Shown here in pieces: positions 18,964-28,955 of a stretch of 64,000 nt of DNA. The stretch comes from Kibdelosporangium banguiense (GTDB lineage: Bacteria > Actinomycetota > Actinomycetes > Mycobacteriales > Pseudonocardiaceae). The first letter of the stretch is position 1, and every line of letters starts with the position of its first letter. The stretch lies in the NCBI RefSeq assembly GCF_017876405.1, contig NZ_JAGINW010000001.1, positions 6,523,203 through 6,587,202 of the forward strand. The letters are read 5' to 3'. Under the pieces are notes generated by a model. It ran no database searches. It saw only the letters and a program-made list of their open reading frames with translations, and was not told the DNA's origin. The position numbers were made by a program, and so were the translations under genes.

Positions 18964-21900
18964 GTGAGTGCTTCCGTCGAGCAGATCGTCGAGGCGTTGC
19001 GTAAGTCCGTGCAGGACAACGAACGGCTCCGGCAGCAGAACGCCACCCTGCGGGCAGCGGCTGGTGAACCCATTGCCATTGTGGCGATGAGCTGCCGTTT
19101 CCCCGGCGGTGTGACCACACCGGACGGTCTGTGGCAGATGGTGGCCGACGGACGTGACGTGATGTCGGAGTTCCCGGCCGACCGGGGCTGGGACCCGCAC
19201 GTCTACGACCCTGAACCGGGCAAGCCTGGCAAGTCGTACGCCCATGAGGGCGGTTTTCTCCACGACGCGGCCGAGTTCGACGCGGACTTCTTCGGGATCT
19301 CCCCGAAGCAAGCCCAGCTGATGGACACCCAGCAACGCCTGCTGCTGGAGACGTCCTGGGAGGCCTTCGAGCGCGCCGGAATCGACCCGACGTCCTTGCG
19401 CGGCAGCGATACCGGTGTGTTCGCGGGCGTGATGTATCACGACTACGGCGATGGCAGCGCGGGCAGCATCGTATCCGGCCGCGTGGCGTACACCTTGGGC
19501 CTTGAAGGGCCCGCGATGACCATCGACACAGCTTGCTCATCGTCTCTGGTGGCGTTACATCTGGCGTGTCAGGCGTTACGGCAAGGCGAGTGCTCACTTG
19601 CATTGGCTGGTGGCGTGACCGTGATGGCCACACCGCAGATGTTGGTGTATTTCAGCGAACAGCGCGGGCTTGCGCCGGACGGCCGGTGCAAGCCTTTCGC
19701 GGCTGCTGCTGATGGAACTGGCTGGGCTGAAGGCGTTGGAGTCCTGCTTGTCGAGAAACTCTCCGATGCCCGAAAGAACGGTCACCCGATTCTGGCCGTT
19801 GTGCGTGGCTCGGCCGTCAACCAGGACGGCGCTTCCAGCGGTCTGACAACTCCGAATGGGCCGGCCCAGCAACGGGTCATCCGAGCTGCTCTGGCGAACG
19901 CCCGGCTGTCCACATCAGACGTCGACGCGGTCGAGGCACACGGCACCGGCACGGTTCTGGGCGATCCGATCGAGGCGCAGGCGTTGCTCGCGACCTATGG
20001 CCGCGACCGGGACAAGCCGTTGTGGCTGGGGTCGATCAAGTCGAACATGGGGCATGCGCAGGCAGCGGCCGGTGTCGCCGGGATCATCAAGATGGTCGAA
20101 GCCATGCGGCACGGTGTGCTGCCCCGGACACTGCACGTGGATTCGCCTTCGCCACAGGTCGACTGGTCTGCTGGCGACGTCCGGCTGCTGACACGTGAGC
20201 AGGAGTGGACCAGTGTGACGCGGCGGGCTGGGATCTCGTCGTTCGGGCTGAGTGGCACCAACGCACACGTCATCATCGAGCAGGCTCCTGCCGTCGAGCC
20301 CGTTGCCGACGGTCCCGATCTTCCGATGGTGCCGCTTGTGCTGTCCGGAAAGACTCCCACTGCCGTTGCCGCACAGGCAACCCGGTTGCTGTCCTATCTG
20401 GATGAAAGAGCTGAGAACGTCGGTTTCTCGCTGGCGACGGGACGTGCCGCGCTGGAACATCGGGCCGTGGTGCTCGGGTCGAACCGGGAGGACCTCGAAC
20501 ACGGATTGACCGAACTCGGCCGCGGCGGGAACGCGTCAGGGCTGATTCGCGGGCCCGGCCGTTTCCCGGGTCTGACGGCGTTCTTGTTCACCGGTCAAGG
20601 CTCGCAGCGACTGGGGATGGGCAAGCAGTTGTATTCCGCCTTCCCGGTTTTCGCTTCCGCGTTGGACGCCGTGCTGGCGCATCTGGATGTCCGGGATGTG
20701 ATCTTCGGATCGGATGCCGAGGCGCTCGACCAGACCGGGAACGCGCAGCCCGCGTTGTTCGCGATCGAGGTCGCGCTGTATCGGCTGATCGAATCGTGGG
20801 GAATCGTCCCTGACTATCTAGCCGGTCATTCCGTCGGAGAGATCGCGGCCGCCCATGTCGCCGGAGTTCTGTCCCTTGAGGACGCTTGTGCGTTGGTCGC
20901 GGCTCGTGGCCGGTTGATGCAGGCATTGCCGCCTGGTGGGGCGATGGTCGCCATCGAGGCGACCGAAGCCCAGATCACGCCTTTGCTGACCGCGCGGGTT
21001 TCGATCGCGGCGGTGAACGGGCCTTCGGCGGTCGTGATCGCGGGCGACGAGACCGAGGTCGTCACGATCGCCAGCCTGTTCGAGAAGACCAAGCGCTTGC
21101 GTGTGTCGCACGCCTTCCACTCGCCGTTGATGGACCCGATGCTGGCCGAGTTCCGGCACGCGATCGCCGACATCGAGTTCGGACTGCCCAAGATCCCGCT
21201 GATCTCGGACATGGGCTCGGTCGGCTACTGGGTCCGGCACGTCCGCGACACCGTCCGCTTCTCCGAGAACGTGCAGTTCCTTTCGTCGATCGGCGTCACC
21301 CGGTTCCTGGAGATCGGGCCGGATGCCGTACTGACCGGAATGGCCCAGCAATCGGCCGAAGGTGCCGTGTTCGCGCCGTCCATGCGCCGTGACCGGCCCG
21401 AGGTGGCCACGCTTCTCACTGCGGTGAGCCAGATGTACGTGGCTGGGGCGACCGTTGACTGGTCCGCGTTCTTCGAGGGTTCACGGCGGGTGGACTTGCC
21501 GACGTATCCGTTCCAGCGACAGCGTTTCTGGATGGACCCACCCGGCCTGGCCGGGGATTTCGACCACCCCATCCTGAGCAACTCCGTCTCGCTCGCTTCA
21601 GGCGGGATCGTGCTGACCGGCTCGCTGTCGGTGGAGAAACAGCCTTGGCTGGCCGACCACGAAGTCCTCGGCACGATCCTGTTGCCCGGCAGTGCTTTCG
21701 TGGATCTCGCGATTCGCGCCGGCAGCGAGGCCGGGTGCGCCCGGATTGAAGAGTTGACACTTCAGGCCCCACTCGTCATCTCCGGCACCATGGACATCCA
21801 GGTCACGGTCGGCCCACTGGAATCAGGCACCCGCACAGTGCACATCCACTCCCAGACCGACGGCACCTGGCACCTCCACGCCAAAGGCACTTTGTGTGCC

Positions 21901-24900
21901 CCCAAAGTGGCTTTCGGAGCGTTGGATGCCCCCAACGCCACTTTGGGGGCACAACAATGGCTGCCGGTGGGGGCGCGGGAGATGGATGTGTCGGGTGCGT
22001 ACGACACATTGCTGAGGCTGGGGCTTGCGTACGGCCCGGTGTTCCAAGGGTTGCAGGCGGCCTGGCGATACGAGGACGCGATCTACGCCGAGGTCGCGTT
22101 GCCGGAAGACCCAGGTGGTTTCGGAATTCATCCCGCTTTGCTGGATTCGGCGATGCACGCGGCCATGCTCGACAGCGAACGCACTTCGCTGCCATTCGTG
22201 TGGCGGGGCGTCGAGTTGCACGCGACGGGCGCGGCGACACTCCGTGTGAAGATCACTCAGCCGACTCCTGACACCCTGTCGCTGCAAGCGCCTGGTGTTT
22301 TGGAAGTGGAATCGCTGATCTCCAGGCCGGTGTCGTTCGAGCGCCCGGCCGAGTCGTTGTTCGAGATCGTGTGGAACCCGATCGAGGTCACCAAGGCGGG
22401 GTTGTCCGACGCGGTGCTGGAGTGCGTGACGCCGGACGGCGAAGTCCTGGCCGCGATGCATTCGCTGACCGCACGAGTGCTGGGTGAGCTGCAGAGTTGG
22501 TTGTCCGGTGAATGGCCGGCCAAACTGGTCGTGGTCACCACGAACGCCGTCGCGGTGTCCGAACAGGACGGTATGGATGTGGTCCAGGCACCGATCTGGG
22601 GTCTGGTCAGGGCCGCGCAGGCCGAGAATCCCGACCAGTTCGTGCTCGTCGATCTGGACGGTTCACCGCGTTCCCAGGACGCCTTGGCGGCCGCGATCGC
22701 TTCCGGTGAGCCGGAGATGGCGATCCGCGCCGGTACCGTGTTCGTGCCACGGCTCGTCAAGGCTGCCGGAAGTCAACCAGAGTGGAACGCCGACGACCGG
22801 GTGCTGATCACTGGCGGGACAGGCGGCCTGGGTGCGTTGGTCACCCGGCATCTGGTGACCGAGCACGGCGTCCGACACCTGGTCCTGGCCAGTCGAAGGG
22901 GATTGGACGCGCCCGGCGCCCGCGAACTGCTGGACGAGCTCGGTCCGAATGTCATGGTGGTCGCCTGCGATGTCTCGTCGAGAGACGCCGTCGCGGCGCT
23001 GCTCGCCGAGCATCCGGTGACAGCAGTGATCCACGCGGCCGGTGTGCTGGACGACGGGTTGATCGGGTCGCTCACCCCGGACAGGCTCGGCACGGTTTTC
23101 GCGCCCAAGGCAGATGCCGCCTGGCATCTGCACGAACTGACCAAGAATCTGTCGAAGTTCGTGATGTTCTCGTCGATCGCCGGGGTGACAGGCTCTGCCG
23201 GTCAAGGCAACTACGCCGCGGCCAACGCGTTCCTCGACGGTCTCGCGGCCCATCGTCGAGCCAACGGACTCGTCGGTGTCTCGATGGCTTTCGGTCACTG
23301 GAGTGCTGGTCTTGGTACGGACTTCGGACGCATGCAGCCGCTGTCCGATGAGGAAGGCCTGGCCCTGTTCGACGCGGCCTTGTCCGGCCGGACCCAGATG
23401 GTTCCGGTCAGACTGGATCTGCCTGCGTTGCGGGGGACAGCTGTCCCGCCAGTGTTGCGTGGGCTGGTACGGATGCCGGCACGCCGCAAGCAGGCTGAAG
23501 ACGTGCTGGAGTTGGTCCGAGGGCACGTCGCCGCGGTACTCGGGCATGCCTCGGCGGTGTCGATCGAGCCGGACCGGCCCTTCGAACAGCTGGGATTCGA
23601 CTCACTCGCCGCGGTCGAGCTCCGCAACCAGCTCAACCTCGCCACCGGGCTGCGCCTGCCCGCCACATTGATCTTCGACCACCCGACGGCCAATGCTGTC
23701 GCGGACCACATTCGAAGCCTGCGAAGTGGTCAGCGTGACCCGGTCGAGGCGCCGTCCGCGACCGCTGATGTCAGCGATGATCCGATCGTCATTGTGTCGA
23801 TGAGTTGTCGCTATCCGGGTGGTATCAAGTCCTCGCTAGATCTCTGGCGGGTCGTTGCCGACGGTGTTGACGTGATGTCCGAGCTGCCCGTCGACCGTGG
23901 CTGGGACGAGAAGCTGTACGACCCCGAGCCGGGGAAACCTGGCAAGAGCTACACCAAAATCGGGGGATTCCTCTATGACGCGGCCGAGTTCGACCCGGCG
24001 TTCTTCGGGATCTCGCCGCGTGAGGCCGTGGCGATGGACCCACAGCAGCGCCTGTTGCTGGAAACCTCCTGGGAGGCGCTCGAACTCGCCGGGATCGACC
24101 CGGCATCGCTGCGCGGCAGCTCAACCGGAGTGTTCGCCGGTGTGATGTACCACGACTACGGCGGTGGTACGGCGGGCAGCGTTGTGTCCGGCCGGATCTC
24201 GTACACCCTCGGTCTGGAAGGCCCAGCGGTCACTGTGGACACTGCTTGTTCGTCCTCATTGGTCGCATTGCACTTGGCGGCGCAGGCGTTACGGTCCGGT
24301 GAGTGCTCGCTGGCGTTGGTCGGCGGCGTGACCGTGATGTCCACACCGGACAACCTGGTGTACTTCAGTGAGCAGCGAGGGCTCGCGCCGGATGGTCGCT
24401 GCAAGTCGTTCGCCGGAGCCGCCGACGGGACAGGATGGTCGGAAGGGGCCGGAGTCCTCCTGGTCGAACGGCTTTCGGACGCCCAGCGCAACGGCCACCC
24501 GGTGCTGGCGATCGTACGGGGCTCAGCGATCAACCAGGATGGCGCGTCCAACGGCTTGACGGCGCCCAACGGCCCAGCGCAACAGCGAGTGATCCACCAA
24601 GCGCTGGCCAATGCTGGTCTGGCCGCAGCCGACGTGGATGTTGTCGAAGCACATGGAACCGGCACGACACTGGGTGACCCGATCGAAGCCCAGGCTCTGC
24701 TCGCGACCTACGGGCAGGACCGCGAACGGCCGCTGTGGCTCGGTTCGGTGAAGTCGAACATGGGCCACACCCAGGCGGCGGCCGGTGTCGCCGGTGTGAT
24801 CAAGATGGTTGAGGCGATGCGGCACGGTGTGCTGCCGCCGACCTTGCACGTGGACGAGCCGACGCCGCAGGTCGACTGGGCCGGAGGCGATGTGCGGCTG

Positions 24901-27900
24901 CTGACCGTGGCGCTGGACTGGGTCAGTGAGTGCCGGCGGGCCGGGATCTCGTCGTTCGGGCTCAGCGGCACCAACGCGCACGTGATCATCGAGCAGGCTC
25001 CCGGTCCTTCGGCGAGCCCACGTCCGGTGAACGCCTCGTTGATGCCGTGGGTGATCTCCGGTAAGACGCCCGAGGCGTTGCGGGCCCAAGCCGCGCGTAT
25101 TCTGTCGCATGTGGAGAGTCGTGGCGAGCTGGATCCTTGGCATGTGGGCTATTCGCTCGCGACTTCGCGGGTGGCCTTCCAACATCGGGCGGCCGTGATC
25201 GGTGATCGTGCCAGGCTCATCCGTGGGCTGGGCATGCTGGCCCAAGGCGAGACGGGACATGGCGTGGTGCGGACAAGTACGCAAGGCGCGGGCAAAACGG
25301 CGTTCATGTTCGCCGGGCAAGGTGCTCAGCACCTGGGTATGGGCCAGGAACTGCACGCGATGTTCCCGGCGTTCGCGGCAGCGTTCGACGCGGCCGTGGC
25401 CGAGCTGGACAAGGGGCTGTATCTGCCGTTGCTCGGCGTGCTGTGGGGCGACGAAGAGGACCTGATCAACCAGACGATGTTCACCCAGGCCGGGTTGTTC
25501 GCGGTCGAGGTTGCCCTGTTCCGGTTGCTGGAGTCGTGGGGTGTGCGGCCGGACTACCTGGCAGGGCATTCCATCGGCGAGATCTCGGCCGCACATGTCG
25601 CCGGGATGCTGTCGTTGGCGGACGCCTGTGCCTTGGTGGCCGCTCGTGGACGGCTGATGCAGGCATTGCCCTCCGGCGGCGCGATGGTCGCGATCGAAGC
25701 CACCGAGGCCGAGGTCGCGGAGATGATCACTGGCAAGGTCGGGATCGCCGCGATGAACGGGCCACGGTCGGTTGTCGTGTCCGGTGTCGCGGACGTCGCC
25801 CTGGAGATCGCGGCCAGGTTCGCGGCGCAGGGTCGCAAGACCAAGCGCTTGCCCGTTTCACATGCGTTCCACTCGCCGTTGATGGACCCGATGCTGGACG
25901 AGTTCCGCACGGTGGTCGCCGGCCTGACCTTCGACGAGCCGCAGATTCCGATCGTGTCCACTGTGACCGGTGGCATCACGGATATCCGTGCGCCTGAATA
26001 CTGGGTTCAGCATGTTCGTCGGCCGGTGCGGTTCGCCGACGGGATCACGTTCCTGGCGGCCCAGGGCATCACCCGGTTCGTCGAGCTCGGGCCTGATGCC
26101 GTGCTGACCGGCTTGGTCCAGCGGTCACTCGGGCCGGACGCGATGGTGATCCCGGCCATGCGGCAGAACAGGCCGGAGTCCGTCGCGATCACGACCGCGC
26201 TCGCGCAGTTGCACACGTCAGGTGAACACGTTTCATGGGAGACCTACTTTGCCGGGGCCTGCCGGATCGACCTGCCGACCTATGCCTTCCAGCGTCAGCG
26301 GTACTGGATGAACGCGCCAATGGCGAGCACCGGCCTCACCCGCCTCGGTCAGACGGAAATCGACCACCCGTTGCTGGCCGCGGCCGTGCCGGCACCCGAC
26401 TCCGGGGCTGTCACGTTCACCGGGAGGCTGTCGGCTGAGACTCAACCCTGGGTGACGGATCACGACATCCTGGGCAACATCCTGCTGCCCGGCACCGCCT
26501 TTGTGGACCTGGCCATCCGCGCGGGCAGCCAGGCCGGATTCCCCGTCATCCAGGAACTGACCCTGCAAGCGCCTCTTGTTCTCGCTGACAGCCGCGCGAT
26601 CCAGGTTGTCGTCGGTGCGCCGGAGAACTCTGGCCGAACTGTGCACATCTACTCCCAGGCCGACGACACCTGGCTCCTGCACGCCGAGGGCGTTTTGTGT
26701 GTCCCCAATGCCACATTGGGGACATCTGATGCCCCCAATGTGGCATTGGGGGCAAAACTGTGGCCGCCGGTGGGGGCGGAGGAAGTGGATGTCGCGGGTG
26801 CCTACGACATGTTGCTGAGCCGTGGGTACGGCTATGGTCCGGTGTTCCAGGGCCTCAGAAAGGCCTGGACACGGGGTGGCGAACTGTTCGCCGAGGTCTC
26901 GCTGCCTGAGGACACGGACGTGGACGGGTTCGGGATTCACCCCGCGCTGCTCGACTCCGCGATGCACGTAGGCCTGATCGGCCTGCAAGGCGACGATACG
27001 CTGCTGCCGTTCTCCTGGAACGGAGTCACGCTGCACGCCTCCGGAGCCACATCGCTGCGGGTCCGGATGGCACCCGCAGAGGGTGACGGCACGACGATCC
27101 AGGTGGCCGACGAGACCGGAAACCCCGTTCTGTCGGTGGAATCGCTGGTGTCGCGGCCGGTGTCGCCGGACCAGCTGCGGGCAGGTGTGCCGCTGTTGCG
27201 GATCGAGTGGACCGTGATCCCGGCAGGCGAGCCGGGCGAACTGCCGACCGTGCTGGAGGTGACATCGCCGGACGGTGGCATTCCGATCGCGGTCCGGTCA
27301 GTGCTTGAGCAAGTGCTAGGTGTGGTCCAGGAGTGGCTAGCCGATTCCGGCAATGCCGGGTCGCAACTTGTGGTGCTCACCAAGAACGCGGTGTCCGTGC
27401 ACGAGGACGAAGGCGCGGATGTCCGCCAGGCCCCGGTCTGGGGCCTGATCAGGGCGGCCGAAGCGGAGAACCCGGGTCGTTTCGTCCTGGTGGACATCGA
27501 CAACGAGGACACATCCCGGCAGGCAATGGCCGCCGCGGTGGCGACCGGCGAACCCGAGATCGCCATCCGTGCGGGCGAGATCAGCGTGCCCAGGCTGGCC
27601 AAGGCGCAGCCCCAGGACGGTCCGGAGTGGACCGGAACCGTCCTGATCACCGGCGGGACCGGCGCCCTCGGCGCGCTGATCGCCAAGCATCTCGTCGCTG
27701 AGCGTGGGATCAGGTCACTGGTTCTGGCCAGCCGCCGGGGTATCGACGCACCAGGCGCGCCCGAGCTGCGGATGGAACTCACGAAGCTCGGTGCCTCGGT
27801 GCGGATCGCGGCCTGTGACGTGTCCGATAAGGACTCGTTGGCAGAGCTGTTCGCCGATCACGACTTCTCGGGGATCGTGCACATCGCCGGGATCGCGGAC

Positions 27901-28767
27901 AATGGCGTGATCAGCTCGCTGACACCCGACCGGATCGACGCGGTGCTGGAGTCGAAGGCAGACGCGGCATGGCATCTGCATGAGCTGAGCAGAGACCTCG
28001 ACCTGACCGCGTTCGTGCTGTTCTCTTCCGCGGGTGGCCTGGTCCTGGCTGCCGGCCAGGGAAACTATGCGGCAGCCAACGTCTTCCTCGACGCCCTGGC
28101 TGCTCAGCGCCGGGTGCAGGGCCTGCCGGCGACTTCGATGGCGTACGGACTGTGGGGCGTGGGTCTGAGCGCGACGCTTCAGGACACGGATCTCGAGCGG
28201 ATGAAGCAGGCAGGTATGCCCGCGTTGTCAGCCGAAGAAGGACTTGCGTTGTTCGACGCGGCGCTCGGCGCTGATCAGGCTGTGGTCGTGCCGATCAAAC
28301 TGGATGTCGGCACTCTGCGCACCCGGGACCATCTGCCTGCCTTGTTGCGTGGCCTGGTAAGGATTCCGTGCAACCTGGCTGAGACCACTGACCTTCGGGA
28401 ACAACTGGCCGGATTGACAGCCGAGCAGCGTGCGCGAAATGTCCTGGAAGTCGTGCGTACACATATCGCGGCAGTTCTAGGGCACGAGTCGGCCTCGGCC
28501 ATCGATCCCGACCGTACTTTCGCCCAGCTGGGTTTCGACTCGCTGTCGTCGATCGAACTGCGCAACCAGTTGACCTCGGCGACCGGGTTGCGGCTGCCCG
28601 CGACGCTGATCTTCGATCACCCGACCGCGAGCGCCGTCACCTCTCTGCTCGTGTCCGAAATGGCAGAATCCGAAATGGCAGAAACAGCATCGTCGCTCGA
28701 CGACGACATCGAATCGGCCACCGCTGACGAGCTGTTCCGCATTCTCGACAGTGAACCGTACTCGTGA
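18964..28767 (+). CDS. Type I polyketide synthase 2: modules 4-5
   Basis: 3267 residues; GTG start with GGGGAG (18952-18957) inside the end of PKS1, suggesting coupled translation. The N-terminus VEQIVEALRKSVQDNERLRQ is a coiled-coil docking segment. Module 4: KS (Cys191), AT (Ser623, HAFH 716-719), DH (His899, Asp1061), KR (Tyr1417, LDD motif), ACP (Ser1547). Module 5: KS (Cys1762), AT (Ser2203, HAFH 2300-2303), DH (His2500, Asp2664), KR (Tyr3035), ACP (Ser3193). Both modules are predicted to add malonyl units and leave double bonds. Both DH domains contain the in-frame palindromic element (about residues 979-996 and 2580-2597), between the catalytic His and Asp halves. Three rare in-frame TTA codons occur (19555, 19576, 24289). 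The tail (DDDIESATADELFRILDSE) is an acidic docking helix of the class that matches the PKS3-5 N-termini. Confidence 0.96.
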   Translation: MSASVEQIVEALRKSVQDNERLRQQNATLRAAAGEPIAIVAMSCRFPGGVTTPDGLWQMVADGRDVMSEFPADRGWDPHVYDPEPGKPGKSYAHEGGFLHDAAEFDADFFGISPKQAQLMDTQQRLLLETSWEAFERAGIDPTSLRGSDTGVFAGVMYHDYGDGSAGSIVSGRVAYTLGLEGPAMTIDTACSSSLVALHLACQALRQGECSLALAGGVTVMATPQMLVYFSEQRGLAPDGRCKPFAAAADGTGWAEGVGVLLVEKLSDARKNGHPILAVVRGSAVNQDGASSGLTTPNGPAQQRVIRAALANARLSTSDVDAVEAHGTGTVLGDPIEAQALLATYGRDRDKPLWLGSIKSNMGHAQAAAGVAGIIKMVEAMRHGVLPRTLHVDSPSPQVDWSAGDVRLLTREQEWTSVTRRAGISSFGLSGTNAHVIIEQAPAVEPVADGPDLPMVPLVLSGKTPTAVAAQATRLLSYLDERAENVGFSLATGRAALEHRAVVLGSNREDLEHGLTELGRGGNASGLIRGPGRFPGLTAFLFTGQGSQRLGMGKQLYSAFPVFASALDAVLAHLDVRDVIFGSDAEALDQTGNAQPALFAIEVALYRLIESWGIVPDYLAGHSVGEIAAAHVAGVLSLEDACALVAARGRLMQALPPGGAMVAIEATEAQITPLLTARVSIAAVNGPSAVVIAGDETEVVTIASLFEKTKRLRVSHAFHSPLMDPMLAEFRHAIADIEFGLPKIPLISDMGSVGYWVRHVRDTVRFSENVQFLSSIGVTRFLEIGPDAVLTGMAQQSAEGAVFAPSMRRDRPEVATLLTAVSQMYVAGATVDWSAFFEGSRRVDLPTYPFQRQRFWMDPPGLAGDFDHPILSNSVSLASGGIVLTGSLSVEKQPWLADHEVLGTILLPGSAFVDLAIRAGSEAGCARIEELTLQAPLVISGTMDIQVTVGPLESGTRTVHIHSQTDGTWHLHAKGTLCAPKVAFGALDAPNATLGAQQWLPVGAREMDVSGAYDTLLRLGLAYGPVFQGLQAAWRYEDAIYAEVALPEDPGGFGIHPALLDSAMHAAMLDSERTSLPFVWRGVELHATGAATLRVKITQPTPDTLSLQAPGVLEVESLISRPVSFERPAESLFEIVWNPIEVTKAGLSDAVLECVTPDGEVLAAMHSLTARVLGELQSWLSGEWPAKLVVVTTNAVAVSEQDGMDVVQAPIWGLVRAAQAENPDQFVLVDLDGSPRSQDALAAAIASGEPEMAIRAGTVFVPRLVKAAGSQPEWNADDRVLITGGTGGLGALVTRHLVTEHGVRHLVLASRRGLDAPGARELLDELGPNVMVVACDVSSRDAVAALLAEHPVTAVIHAAGVLDDGLIGSLTPDRLGTVFAPKADAAWHLHELTKNLSKFVMFSSIAGVTGSAGQGNYAAANAFLDGLAAHRRANGLVGVSMAFGHWSAGLGTDFGRMQPLSDEEGLALFDAALSGRTQMVPVRLDLPALRGTAVPPVLRGLVRMPARRKQAEDVLELVRGHVAAVLGHASAVSIEPDRPFEQLGFDSLAAVELRNQLNLATGLRLPATLIFDHPTANAVADHIRSLRSGQRDPVEAPSATADVSDDPIVIVSMSCRYPGGIKSSLDLWRVVADGVDVMSELPVDRGWDEKLYDPEPGKPGKSYTKIGGFLYDAAEFDPAFFGISPREAVAMDPQQRLLLETSWEALELAGIDPASLRGSSTGVFAGVMYHDYGGGTAGSVVSGRISYTLGLEGPAVTVDTACSSSLVALHLAAQALRSGECSLALVGGVTVMSTPDNLVYFSEQRGLAPDGRCKSFAGAADGTGWSEGAGVLLVERLSDAQRNGHPVLAIVRGSAINQDGASNGLTAPNGPAQQRVIHQALANAGLAAADVDVVEAHGTGTTLGDPIEAQALLATYGQDRERPLWLGSVKSNMGHTQAAAGVAGVIKMVEAMRHGVLPPTLHVDEPTPQVDWAGGDVRLLTVALDWVSECRRAGISSFGLSGTNAHVIIEQAPGPSASPRPVNASLMPWVISGKTPEALRAQAARILSHVESRGELDPWHVGYSLATSRVAFQHRAAVIGDRARLIRGLGMLAQGETGHGVVRTSTQGAGKTAFMFAGQGAQHLGMGQELHAMFPAFAAAFDAAVAELDKGLYLPLLGVLWGDEEDLINQTMFTQAGLFAVEVALFRLLESWGVRPDYLAGHSIGEISAAHVAGMLSLADACALVAARGRLMQALPSGGAMVAIEATEAEVAEMITGKVGIAAMNGPRSVVVSGVADVALEIAARFAAQGRKTKRLPVSHAFHSPLMDPMLDEFRTVVAGLTFDEPQIPIVSTVTGGITDIRAPEYWVQHVRRPVRFADGITFLAAQGITRFVELGPDAVLTGLVQRSLGPDAMVIPAMRQNRPESVAITTALAQLHTSGEHVSWETYFAGACRIDLPTYAFQRQRYWMNAPMASTGLTRLGQTEIDHPLLAAAVPAPDSGAVTFTGRLSAETQPWVTDHDILGNILLPGTAFVDLAIRAGSQAGFPVIQELTLQAPLVLADSRAIQVVVGAPENSGRTVHIYSQADDTWLLHAEGVLCVPNATLGTSDAPNVALGAKLWPPVGAEEVDVAGAYDMLLSRGYGYGPVFQGLRKAWTRGGELFAEVSLPEDTDVDGFGIHPALLDSAMHVGLIGLQGDDTLLPFSWNGVTLHASGATSLRVRMAPAEGDGTTIQVADETGNPVLSVESLVSRPVSPDQLRAGVPLLRIEWTVIPAGEPGELPTVLEVTSPDGGIPIAVRSVLEQVLGVVQEWLADSGNAGSQLVVLTKNAVSVHEDEGADVRQAPVWGLIRAAEAENPGRFVLVDIDNEDTSRQAMAAAVATGEPEIAIRAGEISVPRLAKAQPQDGPEWTGTVLITGGTGALGALIAKHLVAERGIRSLVLASRRGIDAPGAPELRMELTKLGASVRIAACDVSDKDSLAELFADHDFSGIVHIAGIADNGVISSLTPDRIDAVLESKADAAWHLHELSRDLDLTAFVLFSSAGGLVLAAGQGNYAAANVFLDALAAQRRVQGLPATSMAYGLWGVGLSATLQDTDLERMKQAGMPALSAEEGLALFDAALGADQAVVVPIKLDVGTLRTRDHLPALLRGLVRIPCNLAETTDLREQLAGLTAEQRARNVLEVVRTHIAAVLGHESASAIDPDRTFAQLGFDSLSSIELRNQLTSATGLRLPATLIFDHPTASAVTSLLVSEMAESEMAETASSLDDDIESATADELFRILDSEPYS
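21898..21950. repeat. In-frame palindromic element, divergent copy (DH4)
   Basis: Two 23-base arms (21898-21920, 21928-21950) around a 7-base centre (gttggat). The right arm begins GCCCCCAACG and ends ACTTTGGGGGC. The left arm begins GCCCCCAAAG and ends CTTTCGGAGC. The arms match as inverted repeats at 20 of 23 positions. It is read in the same frame as the other copies but the core differs (AAAGTGG rather than AATGTGG), so it is an older or separate insertion. It lies in a loop of the module 4 DH. Confidence 0.75.
26701..26753. repeat. In-frame palindromic element (DH5)
   Basis: Left arm 26701-26723 begins GTCCCCAATG and ends CATTGGGGAC with CCA between. Centre atctgat. Right arm 26731-26753 begins GCCCCCAATG and ends CATTGGGGGC with TGG between. 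The left arm differs from the right at positions 2 and 22 together (T and A), so pairing within the arm is kept. It encodes PNATLGTSDAPNVALGA in the module 5 DH loop. Confidence 0.85.
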
Positions 28768-28812
28768 GGAATTCCCCGTGGGGGACATGACGAATTCACG
28801 AGTGGTTACTCG
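28760..28812 (+). promoter_or_regulatory. Intercistronic hairpins at the PKS2/PKS3 junction
   Basis: ACTCGTGA-(GG)-AATTC (28760-28774), which spans the PKS2 stop codon, pairs with GAATTCACGAGT (28792-28803) as a 12-bp stem with a 2-base bulge. CGAGT (28799-28803) can instead pair with ACTCG (28808-28812), giving a competing small hairpin. No T-run follows. The rest of the 188-base gap up to the PKS3 start shows only the ribosome site. Could be a processing or attenuation element; function not shown. Confidence 0.4.
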
Positions 28813-28955
28813 CAACAAGGGCGGCTAGGGGTGCCAGTGGGGTCGGTGGCGCAAGTAGCTTGAAATCAGCCACAAGCGGCATCAACCAGCTGGTACTCGG
28901 GCCTGAGATCCCCCGGACCGGCCTTTTCCCGATGGGCGAGGGGAAGTGGTCTGGC

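Noticed and set aside
28860..28955. TTG/ATG starts upstream for PKS3
   Set aside because: No ribosome site, and the extra residues do not resemble docking segments; GTG 28956 gives the standard docking coil.
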